NCBI GenBank assembly: GCA_039990395.1
Contig: JBDXFZ010000146.1
Span: 1,832,739 to 1,896,738, forward strand
Direction: 5' to 3'
DNA length: 64,000 nucleotides
Source of the DNA: CALINF01 sp039990395
GTDB taxonomy: Bacteria; Pseudomonadota; Gammaproteobacteria; Pseudomonadales; Halieaceae
Below, piece after piece: positions 17,197 through 27,240 of this stretch (position 1 is its first letter; every line of letters starts with the position of its first letter). A model generated the notes under the pieces. The model was not told the origin of the DNA and did no database searches. It worked only from the letters and a program-made list of their open reading frames with translations. A program made the position numbers and the translations under genes.

Positions 17197-19089
17197 TCAG
17201 GTGCCTTTGGCTTCTTTGAGAATCAAATCACGCCGTGCCAAAATTGATTCGATTTGCCTGGGATGCATGTAGCCAGACAGCGCTTTTGTAAGATCGGCCT
17301 GATTCAAGCCTTGAAGACGGCTGCGCAGCAGGTCGGAGACCAGCAGTGTCACCTTGCGATACTGCTTGGGACGTTTTTCCGTAGAGCGGAACGCCAGGCT
17401 GTGATCAATGAACTTCAACATAAAATCGTCTTTGGTCCACAAAATATTCGTCAGATTTCGGTCTTCGTTATAGATCAGGATGTCGAACACAAAGCGCAGC
17501 CGATATTGCTCTTTCTGTTTGCAGTAACCGCCAAATGGCACATTATCTTCCAGACGATCGCGCTCGTTGATGGCGTTTTCTACCCAATCTGACAGCGCCC
17601 CCTCTTCACCTTCGACTTCAGAAAGCACCGAGGTGGGTACCATCTGCAACCCCAGCATGCGATCTAGTTTGTAAGCAGCAACATCGTACTGATAACGATC
17701 AGCGTCATTATTCCGACGAGGTGAATAGGATGATTTTGACTCCAGACCAGGATGCGTGTCTTCGTACTTGAACACCGCATCGTTGACGACGCCATCGCGG
17801 GATTGACTTACGCGCTTGGGCTTGGTGATACCCGTACCAATGTCTTTGACCGAGACTACTTCGGCTGTGCGCATGAAATCTTCGAGCTCGACGTCCGACA
17901 TCGCCGACAATTTCTGCGACAAGCTGAACTGTTCCTCTACAGGCTGCAGGCGCTCTGTGCTACCGAGATACTGCACATATTGCGCACCGCCTTCTGAGAT
18001 CAACGCAGAAGCCCTGCCCTTGTAGACGCTTTTGAGCATGCCTGTATCCAGGCGAATGGCCAGCCCCTCCATACGGGCCTGCACGTCGCCCCGAGTTGGG
18101 GTATGACCCATGACTAAGTGCTTGGCTTTAACCTTCTTGAGAAATCGCTCCGTGTTGAACGATTCGGCATAGGGGTGACACATCGCCGTCCCCCGATACC
18201 AATTCGGGCTGTCTTCACTAAAGACAAACGCTTCCTGTGCATCAAACACTTCCTTTAACTGCTTGAACCATGGCGCACGCTGCCCTGGGTTAAGCTTGGC
18301 AAACTCCTCCGCTCGCGCATTCAAAAACTGCAAGCGATCGTGATAACTTACGTGCCATGGCATTACACCGGCTTCTCGCAGCGTGTCCATACTCGCCAGA
18401 AAACCCTGCAACTCACCTTCAAGTGTCTCATTGAGAGAGTTGAGGCTCTCTTCGCTGGAGATACTGGCGATACCGCCATGCATATAAACCTTGTCGTTAA
18501 CCTTGAGCACGAAGGGCTTATCTTTGAGCCAACTGCCGAGGTCTCCCGTGGTTGAATACGCCTCGCGCAGGGCAAAGAACCCCGCGGGATAACTACTATC
18601 AAATGCGCTCCTCAACGTCGCATCGTCTCCGCCACTGTTAAAGCGCTTGTACTGCGCAAACGCCGCGTCACGATCAGCGGAAGTTTCATCGGGCGCAAAG
18701 TCGGCAAACTCTTCTGCAGAGACATAACGCAGGTCGCCAGTCATCACCATGACCTCGTGATTCCCCAATACCAGATGCACTGCGCCGCCCTTAGACCCCG
18801 CCTGACCATCCAGTTTTTTGAGTAGCTCCACAACATCGCGCGAACCGGGGCCACGGTCTATAAGGTCACCCAGGGAAACAAGGTGAGTATTGCCTCCCGC
18901 CCAGTTCAATTGGTCATCCACCACGCCTACCTGCTGCAATAATGCTACCCAGTCATCGTAAGCACCGTGAACATCGGCAAAAGCCACCACGCGTCCGGGT
19001 GCTTTAATATCGTATTGGCTGGCGGCGCTGGCAGTACCGGCAAGAGTGAGCAAGCAAGCAGAGAGAAAGACAATAATCAGGCGGCGCAT
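17197..19089 (-). CDS. Exported PPP-type metallophosphatase fused to a HipA/PI-kinase-like domain
   Basis: The 630-residue protein has a cleavable signal peptide (about 1-22, ending TASA). Residues 30-340 form a calcineurin-like phosphatase of the bacterial Shelphs type: DVHG (39-42), GDLIDRG (74-80), GNHE (109-112) and a late MGHTPTRGDV (about 326). Residues about 405-625 look like an atypical kinase. There is an N-lobe AVFK lysine (about 439), a helix with YDVAAYKLDRMLGLQMVP, a catalytic YNEDRNLTN (about 538-547) and a metal motif FIDHSLAF (about 559-566), as in HipA, FAM20 and PI3/4-kinase-like proteins. If active, it would act in the periplasm. No close partner in an operon; 108 bp from the symporter-fusion gene on its right. 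Confidence 0.8.
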   Translation of the reverse strand: MRRLIIVFLSACLLTLAGTASAASQYDIKAPGRVVAFADVHGAYDDWVALLQQVGVVDDQLNWAGGNTHLVSLGDLIDRGPGSRDVVELLKKLDGQAGSKGGAVHLVLGNHEVMVMTGDLRYVSAEEFADFAPDETSADRDAAFAQYKRFNSGGDDATLRSAFDSSYPAGFFALREAYSTTGDLGSWLKDKPFVLKVNDKVYMHGGIASISSEESLNSLNETLEGELQGFLASMDTLREAGVMPWHVSYHDRLQFLNARAEEFAKLNPGQRAPWFKQLKEVFDAQEAFVFSEDSPNWYRGTAMCHPYAESFNTERFLKKVKAKHLVMGHTPTRGDVQARMEGLAIRLDTGMLKSVYKGRASALISEGGAQYVQYLGSTERLQPVEEQFSLSQKLSAMSDVELEDFMRTAEVVSVKDIGTGITKPKRVSQSRDGVVNDAVFKYEDTHPGLESKSSYSPRRNNDADRYQYDVAAYKLDRMLGLQMVPTSVLSEVEGEEGALSDWVENAINERDRLEDNVPFGGYCKQKEQYRLRFVFDILIYNEDRNLTNILWTKDDFMLKFIDHSLAFRSTEKRPKQYRKVTLLVSDLLRSRLQGLNQADLTKALSGYMHPRQIESILARRDLILKEAKGT

Positions 19090-19181
19090 AAGACGTATTC
19101 CAGAGGCTATGGGTCGAATTTACTAGTTACTGATTCTAGCTGCAATCACAAGGATTGCCACGCATTTGCTCCGTATTGCGT

Positions 19182-21326
19182 CTATTCCACCCAGTTCAAC
19201 ACATTGCGGACGATAGACCAGCGCGGCTCCTTCGCTTTGGCGACACCTCCAAGCATCCAATAGTCATACAGCGCATCTATCACGCCTTCCTTTCGCTTGA
19301 GATCTACCCAGTTGCTGATGAACTCGAGCATCTCTATATCGCCTTTGGGCACAGCGTAACCCGCGGGTAATCTGATAGAGCCCTGCTCCAGTTTCGCAAC
19401 GGCAAAGCGCGGATAACGGTAACTGTAGGCACTGCCCTCTTCAGCAGACAACAACAAAGCATCAGCGCCTTGACCGTTGCCATCGAAAAAATCTTCGGCT
19501 GACTCGAGCTGCACTATATTTGCATTGGGAAGAAGACGATTTATTTTCGGTGCAAAATAGTGCGAACTTACCAGCGCAATCGTCAGCTCTTTCTCTGCTC
19601 TTAAGGAATCCAGCTGTGAAAATAATTCACGCTCATGGTCCCGCACGATAAATGCGAGGGTCAGATCGAGATACGGCCGTGAGAATGAAGCCAAGGCGTA
19701 GCGATCGGGCAGACTCGCAATACAGGACATCGCTACATCTATCTGGCCAGAGGTCAGCATGCGCTTTAGACCATCAAACTCGAACGGAACGAACTCCAGA
19801 TCAACACCAAGGTCTTCGGCCAGTATATGAGCCATCTCTACATCAAACCCGACTAATTCACCATCTGGCGTCAGGAAACTACAGGGCAAGTTCTTCGGGC
19901 GATAGCCCACCTGCAAGACTCCGGTTCTCAGAATATGGTCAACCCGGGTACCTGCAAGTTGCGTCACGCTGGCATCGGGAACCGTCTGGGATATCTGCGC
20001 GCTAACCCGCTCTTGCATCAGCTCAATTCCAGCAAGCACCTCTTCACGTGGAGGCGTTTCAGGGACAAATACCGAGAAGTAAGCGCGCAGCGCAACCACG
20101 AGGACAAACATGGCGATGAAAGTTGTAAACACGTAACGCAATAACGCAGTGGAACGAATGGACAGCTTGCCAGATAGTGCAAGCGTTCCCAGCACACTTA
20201 GCACGATGATATGTAACGCGGCCAGCATGGCCCCAAAACGACCTACAACGATGCCAGTCACCAGAAACAACTGGAACATATCGGTTGGTACCCGCAGAGA
20301 ATCCAGTAGGTAAGGCACAGCAATATTAATACTGCCAAAGAGGCTGAACAGCCCATTGAATGCCAGCGATATCCGGTCTGCAAAGTTGAGTTCGGTATCG
20401 GTGAACCACGCGGCAAACAAAACAAACAACAACACCAGCAATTTACCCAGTGATGGAAAATTGAAAGATACCGGCACGATGATATCTATCGCCGAATCAG
20501 TCTCTTCACTGCCTAATTGCTGATCTTTCAACAGCTGCTTACAGTTCTCTGCGATCTGCGGCAGCACCACAAACTGATTTCCAGTAGCAAATGCTGTTAT
20601 CAGCGTATCCCTGAAGGTAACCAGTACCTGCCGAAAGGGAATACCACTGAGCGCCGAGACCAGACCGGGAAACACCCAGAAGGTGATGAGTAATGCAATG
20701 CTGATATACGTGATCAGGTAAACCTGCACCCGACCAAGCTCTTCGATTGTCATTGTGCCAGCCGCTGAGGCAGCTATTGCAAATATTCCATAGGGTGTGA
20801 GCTTAACGATAGCGCTATTAATGCTGGACAACGCCTCGCTCAGGCCATCAAAAATGACTAGTACACCCGATTTGTCCTTCACAGAAATCAGCGCCACACC
20901 AACCAAAATACTAAAGAATACGACGGCGGGAACCAAATTATTGGATAGAGAAAAGAACACATTAGACGGGAGATAGAGCGCTAACAAATCTACCTGTGGT
21001 GGCGACTCAGATACAGCGCTGCCAAAGAAAGAGGCCGTATCGAGATCGGGGAACGCCAGTGCACCTGCAAAGATAATCAGCAGTGCCAAACCCCAGATGG
21101 CCAGTAGCACAGCAGTACCACGCACCGCCAGCCGCTTGGCCTGGTCGAGTTGCATGCGCCCGAAGCCTGCAATCAGCGACACAATGATGTATGGGAGCAC
21201 CGTCACTTGAAGCAGTTTGATGAAAATGTCGCCAAACACTTTCAAACCCGCCACCATTTCTCCGAAAAATAGCCCCGTGGCTATCCCCAGCACCAAGCCG
21301 AGGAAAATTCGAGCAGATAGACTCAT
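19182..21326 (-). CDS. Dicarboxylate/amino-acid:cation symporter fused to a periplasmic solute-binding domain
   Basis: The 714-residue protein joins two families. Residues 1 to about 420 are a DAACS (GltP/DctA-like) symporter with the hairpin regions SLSNNLVPAVVFFSILVGVA, AFATGNQFVVLPQI and VPVSFNFPSLGKLL in the expected order. Residues about 460-700 are a type 3 solute-binding domain as in ABC amino-acid receptors: ILRTGVLQVGYRPKNLPCSF, DGELVGFDVEMAHILAEDLG and LTSGQIDVAMSCIASLPDRY. The binding domain follows a membrane segment (about 395-421) and so should face the periplasm. It likely hands substrate to, or gates, the carrier. Acidic amino acids or C4-acids are plausible substrates. Confidence 0.88.
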   Translation of the reverse strand: MSLSARIFLGLVLGIATGLFFGEMVAGLKVFGDIFIKLLQVTVLPYIIVSLIAGFGRMQLDQAKRLAVRGTAVLLAIWGLALLIIFAGALAFPDLDTASFFGSAVSESPPQVDLLALYLPSNVFFSLSNNLVPAVVFFSILVGVALISVKDKSGVLVIFDGLSEALSSINSAIVKLTPYGIFAIAASAAGTMTIEELGRVQVYLITYISIALLITFWVFPGLVSALSGIPFRQVLVTFRDTLITAFATGNQFVVLPQIAENCKQLLKDQQLGSEETDSAIDIIVPVSFNFPSLGKLLVLLFVLFAAWFTDTELNFADRISLAFNGLFSLFGSINIAVPYLLDSLRVPTDMFQLFLVTGIVVGRFGAMLAALHIIVLSVLGTLALSGKLSIRSTALLRYVFTTFIAMFVLVVALRAYFSVFVPETPPREEVLAGIELMQERVSAQISQTVPDASVTQLAGTRVDHILRTGVLQVGYRPKNLPCSFLTPDGELVGFDVEMAHILAEDLGVDLEFVPFEFDGLKRMLTSGQIDVAMSCIASLPDRYALASFSRPYLDLTLAFIVRDHERELFSQLDSLRAEKELTIALVSSHYFAPKINRLLPNANIVQLESAEDFFDGNGQGADALLLSAEEGSAYSYRYPRFAVAKLEQGSIRLPAGYAVPKGDIEMLEFISNWVDLKRKEGVIDALYDYWMLGGVAKAKEPRWSIVRNVLNWVE

Positions 21327-21390
21327 ACAATAAGCGTTCTCAAAGCAATTAGGCGGAGACTAGCATAAAACCTGCGCGCCAATGGTCTCA

Positions 21391-23643
21391 TCAGCGCCCC
21401 AACCTGTTGAGGTTGCTCAGGAACGGCCAGCCCAGCGACAGATAGAGGGCATCGAGGTCATCCTCAGTTCGACCGTATGCCAGATACATAGGTCCTATTG
21501 GTGAATCAATACCCAGATAGACGCTACCGCCAGCAGTAAGGTCACCAAGATCAACGTCTGACCGGTCCTGCCAGAGTCGGCCTCCTTCAACTGAGAATCC
21601 AGCGTACACGGGCAGATTAATTGGAATGACCGAGTTGGCAGTAAGTTTACGCTGGTATTGACCCATCACAAACGCCATCTGGCGTCCTGAGAAAAAGTTC
21701 TGCGCCACACCTGAAACATTGAACAGACCGCCTAACTGGAAATAGTTCTGGGGCGTATTGGGTGCATCAATGCTCTGCCCGGTCCGCGCAGTAAATATAA
21801 TCGTGTTGCGCTTCTGCCCGCCAAAACTGAAAGCACTCTGACCAATCGCCATCCAACGCTCAAAACTCGCATCACTGCCCAGACCCGTTCGTTGCGCCTC
21901 ATAGTCTACGTATAAAAAATTACCCTGAGTCGGGAAGAACGCGCGATCGAGCGTATCGTAGCGCGCGGACGCGAACACCGAACCCTCACGAAAATCATCT
22001 TCCGTTAGGTCGCTGGAAACAGCAATATCGACTTCGTATTCGCCTCGGGCCACATTGGCGCCCAGGCGCAGCTGCGTACTGGAAAACACATTCGCGCCCA
22101 CCGCCAGCTCGGCCTCCAGCCGCTTGACCCGCCAAGCACCGACTACATCTTCAGCTTCATACTCTGGCCCCAGCGTATAGACCTGATTATCGGTGTAACT
22201 TGCGTAGGGGACCACGAAGTAACGCGATCGCAGATCAAGTGGTTGATAAAATTGGCCGCTAAATACGACGGTATCGCCCAACTGCGCGCGGCTATACACT
22301 TCACCGCCCCTTTCGTTAACGCCTTTGCGAAGATAGCTTGCGCCCAAATTGAAATCACTCGACCCATCGAGGTCGGTAATAAGCCCCAGCCCAAACTTGA
22401 GTTTATCGCCACCCCAGCTTTTGGCGCGGGCATCCACCAGCAAACCTGTTCCCCGCTCGTCCGTTGTGACCTGGTAATCAATAATCTCCCAGTGGTCTAA
22501 CGCATATATTGACGCAATGTTGTCGTTGAGAAGCCTACGATCAAGAGGCTCACCCAAAGGCTGCTCAAGTTGCACGCGTATAATTTCATCCGAAACCCCA
22601 CTGTCGTTCTTTATCGCTATGAACTGGATTGGCGCAACAATACGCTCGGGTATCACTCTAGATGCTATGTGCTCTTCCCACTGCTCGCCCGGTAGCGACA
22701 AGCCTGTTATCTGCGAGCGACTCTCAACTGCTGCATCATAGCCTCGCTGATAAATAGCAATGTCTTGATCAAACGCGAGCATGCCCATGCCTTGCAGATC
22801 AGGTGTAATCAGTACATCGGTATCAACCAATGTTTCCAGCTGTGCCACGGAGTTCTTTCGCGTGAGAAAACCAACCATTTGTTCAGCAACCGAGACAACG
22901 CTATTGATCTCATCTCTTTTCAACAACGGCGTGCCAATATCAACAACGATAAGCCGATCCACACCCATTGCTCGGGCGACATCGACGGGAATATTATTGG
23001 CTACCCCACCATCCACGAGTAATCGCCCGTCGTGCTCAACAGGCGCAAGCAGACCCGGCAGTGACATGCTGGCTCGCATCGCAGTCACTACATCACCCTG
23101 AGAAAACACATATGCATCACCTGATTCGATATCGGCCGCAACCGCACGAAATGGTATTGGCAATTGATCGAAATCGCGCACATGGACAACGTCCAACATT
23201 AATTCCTTGATAATTTGACGAACCTGCTGCCCCTGTATCAGCCCAAGAGGTATCGATAGCTTGCCGTCCTTGAATGCGAAATTGAGATCGGATGGGAAGT
23301 CGTAGTCGTCACTCTTGCGTCGCGGGGGTAATTCGTCGCGATCTACCGCATCCTCGAAGGCCAGATCCCAATCCATGGTGGTAACCACCTGATAGAGATC
23401 ATCGGCAGTCATACCCGAGGCGTACAAGCCTCCAACCAACGCCCCCATGCTCGTACCCGCCACAGCATCTATTGGGACCTGCATCTCTTCAAGCGCGCGA
23501 ATAACGCCGACATGCGCAATCCCTCGCGCTCCACCGCCAGCCAACACCAGGCCGATAGTTTCCCGTTGGTCTGCTTTAGGCTCTGCTGCGGTCAATGAGA
23601 GCGAAGATAAAGCGATTAGTAGCAATAGCGTGTATCGAAACAT
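21391..23643 (-). CDS. Patatin-like phospholipase with outer-membrane barrel (PlpD-like, type Vd)
   Basis: From the ATG at 23643 the product has 750 residues and a signal peptide (FRYTLLLLIALSSLSLTAAE). The patatin domain (about 30-310) carries the oxyanion loop GGGARG (about 39), the nucleophile motif GTSMG (about 69) and the DGG of the Ser-Asp dyad (about 209). A POTRA-like segment (about 320-395) and a beta-barrel of the BamA/Omp85 kind (about 400-750, with many alternating aromatic strands) follow. In Pseudomonas PlpD the phospholipase is moved to the cell surface by its own barrel. A longer start at 23670 lacks the signal at its N terminus. Confidence 0.88.
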   Translation of the reverse strand: MFRYTLLLLIALSSLSLTAAEPKADQRETIGLVLAGGGARGIAHVGVIRALEEMQVPIDAVAGTSMGALVGGLYASGMTADDLYQVVTTMDWDLAFEDAVDRDELPPRRKSDDYDFPSDLNFAFKDGKLSIPLGLIQGQQVRQIIKELMLDVVHVRDFDQLPIPFRAVAADIESGDAYVFSQGDVVTAMRASMSLPGLLAPVEHDGRLLVDGGVANNIPVDVARAMGVDRLIVVDIGTPLLKRDEINSVVSVAEQMVGFLTRKNSVAQLETLVDTDVLITPDLQGMGMLAFDQDIAIYQRGYDAAVESRSQITGLSLPGEQWEEHIASRVIPERIVAPIQFIAIKNDSGVSDEIIRVQLEQPLGEPLDRRLLNDNIASIYALDHWEIIDYQVTTDERGTGLLVDARAKSWGGDKLKFGLGLITDLDGSSDFNLGASYLRKGVNERGGEVYSRAQLGDTVVFSGQFYQPLDLRSRYFVVPYASYTDNQVYTLGPEYEAEDVVGAWRVKRLEAELAVGANVFSSTQLRLGANVARGEYEVDIAVSSDLTEDDFREGSVFASARYDTLDRAFFPTQGNFLYVDYEAQRTGLGSDASFERWMAIGQSAFSFGGQKRNTIIFTARTGQSIDAPNTPQNYFQLGGLFNVSGVAQNFFSGRQMAFVMGQYQRKLTANSVIPINLPVYAGFSVEGGRLWQDRSDVDLGDLTAGGSVYLGIDSPIGPMYLAYGRTEDDLDALYLSLGWPFLSNLNRLGR

Positions 23644-23733
23644 GACGGATTCCTCTAATAACCGCCACATTATGCTGGAGTTCGGTTACTATTGATTCAG
23701 AAAAAATCACCATGTTTGTTCGAGGAAAACCCC

Positions 23734-25092
23734 GTGTTCGACGATATCAATCTGGATCACCAGCTAAGGCTGGGGTTGGATGCGCTTGGTCTGGAACAAC
23801 CCACGCCCGTTCAGGAGCAAGTGCTGTCGCCGGCACTGGCTGGCAAAGACCTCAAGATAAGCGCAGAAACCGGTAGCGGGAAAACGTTGGCTTATCTGCT
23901 GCCAATCGCTCAGCGGTTACTCAGTGAACCTACCAGCAAAACCGCTGGTACTTTGGTGTTGGTTATTGTTCCAACCCGCGAGTTGGCCCGACAGGTCATG
24001 AAGCAGTGTCGCGATTTGTTGAAAAAAACGCCCCTTCAAGCGCAGGCGATTACAGGAGGGGCCGATTTCAAGTATCAGCGTGCGCTATTTCGCAAGAACC
24101 CGGAATTCATAATCGGTACGCCTGGCCGACTGCTGGAGCATTGTGAGCGCGGAAGTGTCGACTTCGCAGAGCTCAAGGCATTGGTCTTGGATGAAGCAGA
24201 TCGCATGCTGGATATGGGCTTTCGCGACGACGTATTGGCCATTACGAAACAATGCAGTCACAGCAAACAGGTATTTCTTCTCTCTGCAACGTTAAAGCAT
24301 TCAGGATTTGGCGTTGTAGCCAAAGAAATTCTGGATGAACCCGTTTCGGTGGCTGTCGGAACGGTACGACAACCACATAGCAGTATTGCGCATCAGCGCA
24401 TATTGGCAGACAGCATGGAGCACAAAAACAAACTGCTGGTGAGCTTGCTGCAACAGAAATCCCAGCGTTCTATCGTGTTTGCCAATAAGCGGGCGACGGC
24501 GCAGCGTCTCGAAGGGCTGCTAAGACATCAAGGACTGCGTTGCGCAGCGCTGCACGGTGAGCTTAGTACCGAAGACCGTAAGCTGGTTATCGAGCGATTC
24601 AACAATGGCAAAATTGATATTATCTGCGCCAGCGATGTGGCTGCGCGAGGGCTGGACTTAAAGGACGTGGCGCAAGTTGTGAACTATGATCTGCCCCGCA
24701 GCGGAGATGACTACCTCCATCGTACAGGCCGCACCGGTCGCGCGGGCGCACGAGGTGAGGCTGTTTCACTTATTGATGCCAATGAATGGAACTTGATGGC
24801 ATCTATTTCGCGTTATCTATCACTGGAATTTGAAAACCGGACATTACCCGGGCTCAAAGCCCGTTATAGCGGGCCAAAGAAACAGAAGTCCTCTGGCAAA
24901 GCCGCTGGTAGCAAACGTAAATCGTCGGAAAAGAACGGACCGAAAAAAGTTCGGGCTCGTGATAAGAAGAATAAAGGCAAGCCAAAAAGTAAGAACCGCG
25001 ACGCCGCTTCTTCTCAACAGCAGAGCGGTAATGATGGTTTCGCTCCGCTGATGAAGAAAAAGAGCCCCTGGGCCAAGACTGAGGACACCTAG
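23734..25092 (+). CDS. DEAD-box ATP-dependent RNA helicase (SrmB/RhlE-like)
   Basis: The GTG at 23734 is chosen because GAGGA at 23722-23726 sits seven bases before it; an in-frame TTG at 23692 would add 14 residues. The 452-residue product has the Q motif (PTPVQEQVL), motif I AETGSGKT (about 45), DEAD (about 153), SAT (about 186) and HRTGRTGRAG (about 330). The last 75 residues are Lys/Arg/Ser-rich, as in RNA-anchoring tails. It remodels RNA in ribosome assembly or decay; which one cannot be told. Confidence 0.92.
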   Translation: MFDDINLDHQLRLGLDALGLEQPTPVQEQVLSPALAGKDLKISAETGSGKTLAYLLPIAQRLLSEPTSKTAGTLVLVIVPTRELARQVMKQCRDLLKKTPLQAQAITGGADFKYQRALFRKNPEFIIGTPGRLLEHCERGSVDFAELKALVLDEADRMLDMGFRDDVLAITKQCSHSKQVFLLSATLKHSGFGVVAKEILDEPVSVAVGTVRQPHSSIAHQRILADSMEHKNKLLVSLLQQKSQRSIVFANKRATAQRLEGLLRHQGLRCAALHGELSTEDRKLVIERFNNGKIDIICASDVAARGLDLKDVAQVVNYDLPRSGDDYLHRTGRTGRAGARGEAVSLIDANEWNLMASISRYLSLEFENRTLPGLKARYSGPKKQKSSGKAAGSKRKSSEKNGPKKVRARDKKNKGKPKSKNRDAASSQQQSGNDGFAPLMKKKSPWAKTEDT

Positions 25093-25108
25093 CCCTCCCC
25101 CACCGGAA

Positions 25109-27178
25109 TCAGGACCCTTGGTCGACGGCCTCGTCGTCCGCTTTACCTGAATAACGCTCAAACCATGCCAAAATTGCCACCACTTTCGCGATCAAATTGC
25201 TGGGGCGCTTCGTGATGCTATGTGAGGCGCCCGGAATTCTGACCATGGCAGTATCAATCCCACGCAGCTTCAATGCCTGGTAGTACTGTTCCGTCTCAGG
25301 CATCGGCGTCCTTAAGTCGTTCTCACCGGTTAGCAGCATAGTCGGGGTTTCCACATTACCCACTAACGACAGAGGTGAGCGCTTCCAATACGCTGCATTG
25401 TCTTCCCAGGGCATGGCACCAAACCAATACTGGGTAAAGAACGGCGAGATGTCAGCGGTTAGCGCAAAGCTCGTCCAGTGGATCACCGGTTTAGCGACTA
25501 CTGCGGCGCGAAAACGGTCGGTGCTGCCCACTGTCCACGCGGTTAACGTTCCACCGCCACTGCCTCCGGTAATATAGAGTTGGTCGGGATCGATGTAACC
25601 CTTGGCAATCGTCCCGTCCACGGCCGACATCAAGTCATCGTAGTCCTTGCCGGGATACGCATGATGTATCAGATTGGCAAATTCCTCACCGTAACTGGTG
25701 CTGCCGCGAGGGTTCACATACAACACCACGTAGCCAGCGGCGGCGAAAAGTTGCACCTCAGCAGAGAAGCGAAATCCATAATTGGCAAATGGGCCACCGT
25801 GAATTTCCAGAATCAGCGGGTACGATTTGGCTGGATCAAAGCCAGGAGGTTTAGCTATCCAGCCCTGAATGTCACGGCCATCAACTGAAGATTTAACCCA
25901 CAGCTCCTCAACCTCGGCCAACTCGCGGTACGGTAGAAGGTTCTCATTGAGCGCAGTCACCTGGCGAATAGAGGAGCTCCCGCGGCGGCCTACCGAGATA
26001 TCAGCCGGGCGAGCCGTCGAGCCGGAGGTGAAGGCAAAGACGTCCTTGCCACCCACAGCGTAGTCGGCACCAGCATAGGGACGCCCCAGCGCTTTACCAC
26101 CAAGGTCCTTTGCATGTGTGCTCATCCGACCAGACAAGTCAGTCGATGCCAGTAGGGTATTGCCCATGTCGTCGTATCGAAAGAATATCCTGCGACCATC
26201 ATCTGACCATTGAGGTGATGCGATATCCCGATCTAACTCAGGCAGCAACTCTCGTGATGAAGAACCATCCGCTTTCATCACATAGAGTCGCTGACGATGG
26301 TAGCCCATTTTGCGGTCGTCATAACCCGTGTAGGCCAGCATTTTTCCGTCCGGCGAGACTGTGACGTTACTATCAGGGCCCTGCCGGTCGGTGAGGGCTG
26401 TAACCTTGCCATCCCTGAGCTCCACGCGATAAATATCAGAGTTCACCACGTTCAGTTCCCAGTCGGTATTACGGTTGGCAGACAGGTACAGCGATTGACC
26501 ATCCGCAGCCCAGTCAATACGGCCACTGTGATGAAAATCACCGTTTGTCAGCTGCCGGGGGCTCCCGCCGTTTGCGCTAATCACAAACACATGATCAAAA
26601 CCGTGCGGCTTATTGCCCGCGCCATCATTGCGATACACCGTACGATCTACCACAACGGGCGGTTCTGCCCACTCCGCTCCCGCAGGCTTGGCCGGCATTT
26701 TGCCGATGGTGGGCGGCTTTTCTGCAGCCAACATTGTGAACGCAAGCGACTGGCTATCGCGCGACCACGCCAGTCGTTTGGGAGAATATGGCAAGCGGGT
26801 CAATTGCGCAGTTTGACCCGAGTCCAGCCAGAGCACAAAAATCTGCGAACCCACCTCATCACGCGTCACATAGGCTAGTCGATTGTTGTCCGGCGCCAGC
26901 ACGGGAGAGCTGACATTGACGGCGCCAGTAACCAAGGGGCGATGGTTGCTGCCATCAGCATCAACAATCCAAAGGTTGCTACGCGCGCGGTCTTTCATAA
27001 TATCCATGCTATGACGCAGATAAATCACCCGCTCGCCCCGTGTGTCCACAACCGGGTTGCTAGCGTAACTCAGCTGAAAAACATCGCTTCCTGACAGGGG
27101 CGGTAAAGCGTAGCTGGGCATAGAAAGCAGCATCAATACGCAGAAAGTGTTCAACAGCATGGAGATATTCTTGTTCAT
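25109..27178 (-). CDS. S9-family serine peptidase (acylaminoacyl/prolyl oligopeptidase-like), exported
   Basis: The 689-residue protein has a signal peptide (ISMLLNTFCVLMLLSMPSYA). Residues about 30-400 form a beta-propeller of PD40-like repeats (WSRDSQSLAF, WAADGQSLYLSANRNTDWEL). Residues about 420-680 form an alpha/beta hydrolase with the nucleophile in GGSGGGT (about 540), the aspartate in GENDLRTPMPETEQYYQAL (about 618) and histidine in PGASHSI (about 652). It should cleave peptides in the periplasm. It runs convergent with the helicase gene, only 16 bp from it. Confidence 0.9.
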   Translation of the reverse strand: MNKNISMLLNTFCVLMLLSMPSYALPPLSGSDVFQLSYASNPVVDTRGERVIYLRHSMDIMKDRARSNLWIVDADGSNHRPLVTGAVNVSSPVLAPDNNRLAYVTRDEVGSQIFVLWLDSGQTAQLTRLPYSPKRLAWSRDSQSLAFTMLAAEKPPTIGKMPAKPAGAEWAEPPVVVDRTVYRNDGAGNKPHGFDHVFVISANGGSPRQLTNGDFHHSGRIDWAADGQSLYLSANRNTDWELNVVNSDIYRVELRDGKVTALTDRQGPDSNVTVSPDGKMLAYTGYDDRKMGYHRQRLYVMKADGSSSRELLPELDRDIASPQWSDDGRRIFFRYDDMGNTLLASTDLSGRMSTHAKDLGGKALGRPYAGADYAVGGKDVFAFTSGSTARPADISVGRRGSSSIRQVTALNENLLPYRELAEVEELWVKSSVDGRDIQGWIAKPPGFDPAKSYPLILEIHGGPFANYGFRFSAEVQLFAAAGYVVLYVNPRGSTSYGEEFANLIHHAYPGKDYDDLMSAVDGTIAKGYIDPDQLYITGGSGGGTLTAWTVGSTDRFRAAVVAKPVIHWTSFALTADISPFFTQYWFGAMPWEDNAAYWKRSPLSLVGNVETPTMLLTGENDLRTPMPETEQYYQALKLRGIDTAMVRIPGASHSITKRPSNLIAKVVAILAWFERYSGKADDEAVDQGS

Positions 27179-27240
27179 GTATTCCTCTGGGATAAATCAG
27201 TTAGAATTGCGCCTCGCACTAAGCAACGAAGTATACCGCC

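Noticed and set aside
26297..26878. Plus-strand ORF of 193 residues opposite the S9 peptidase
   Set aside because: It is antisense to the propeller domain of a well-supported gene and has no signature.
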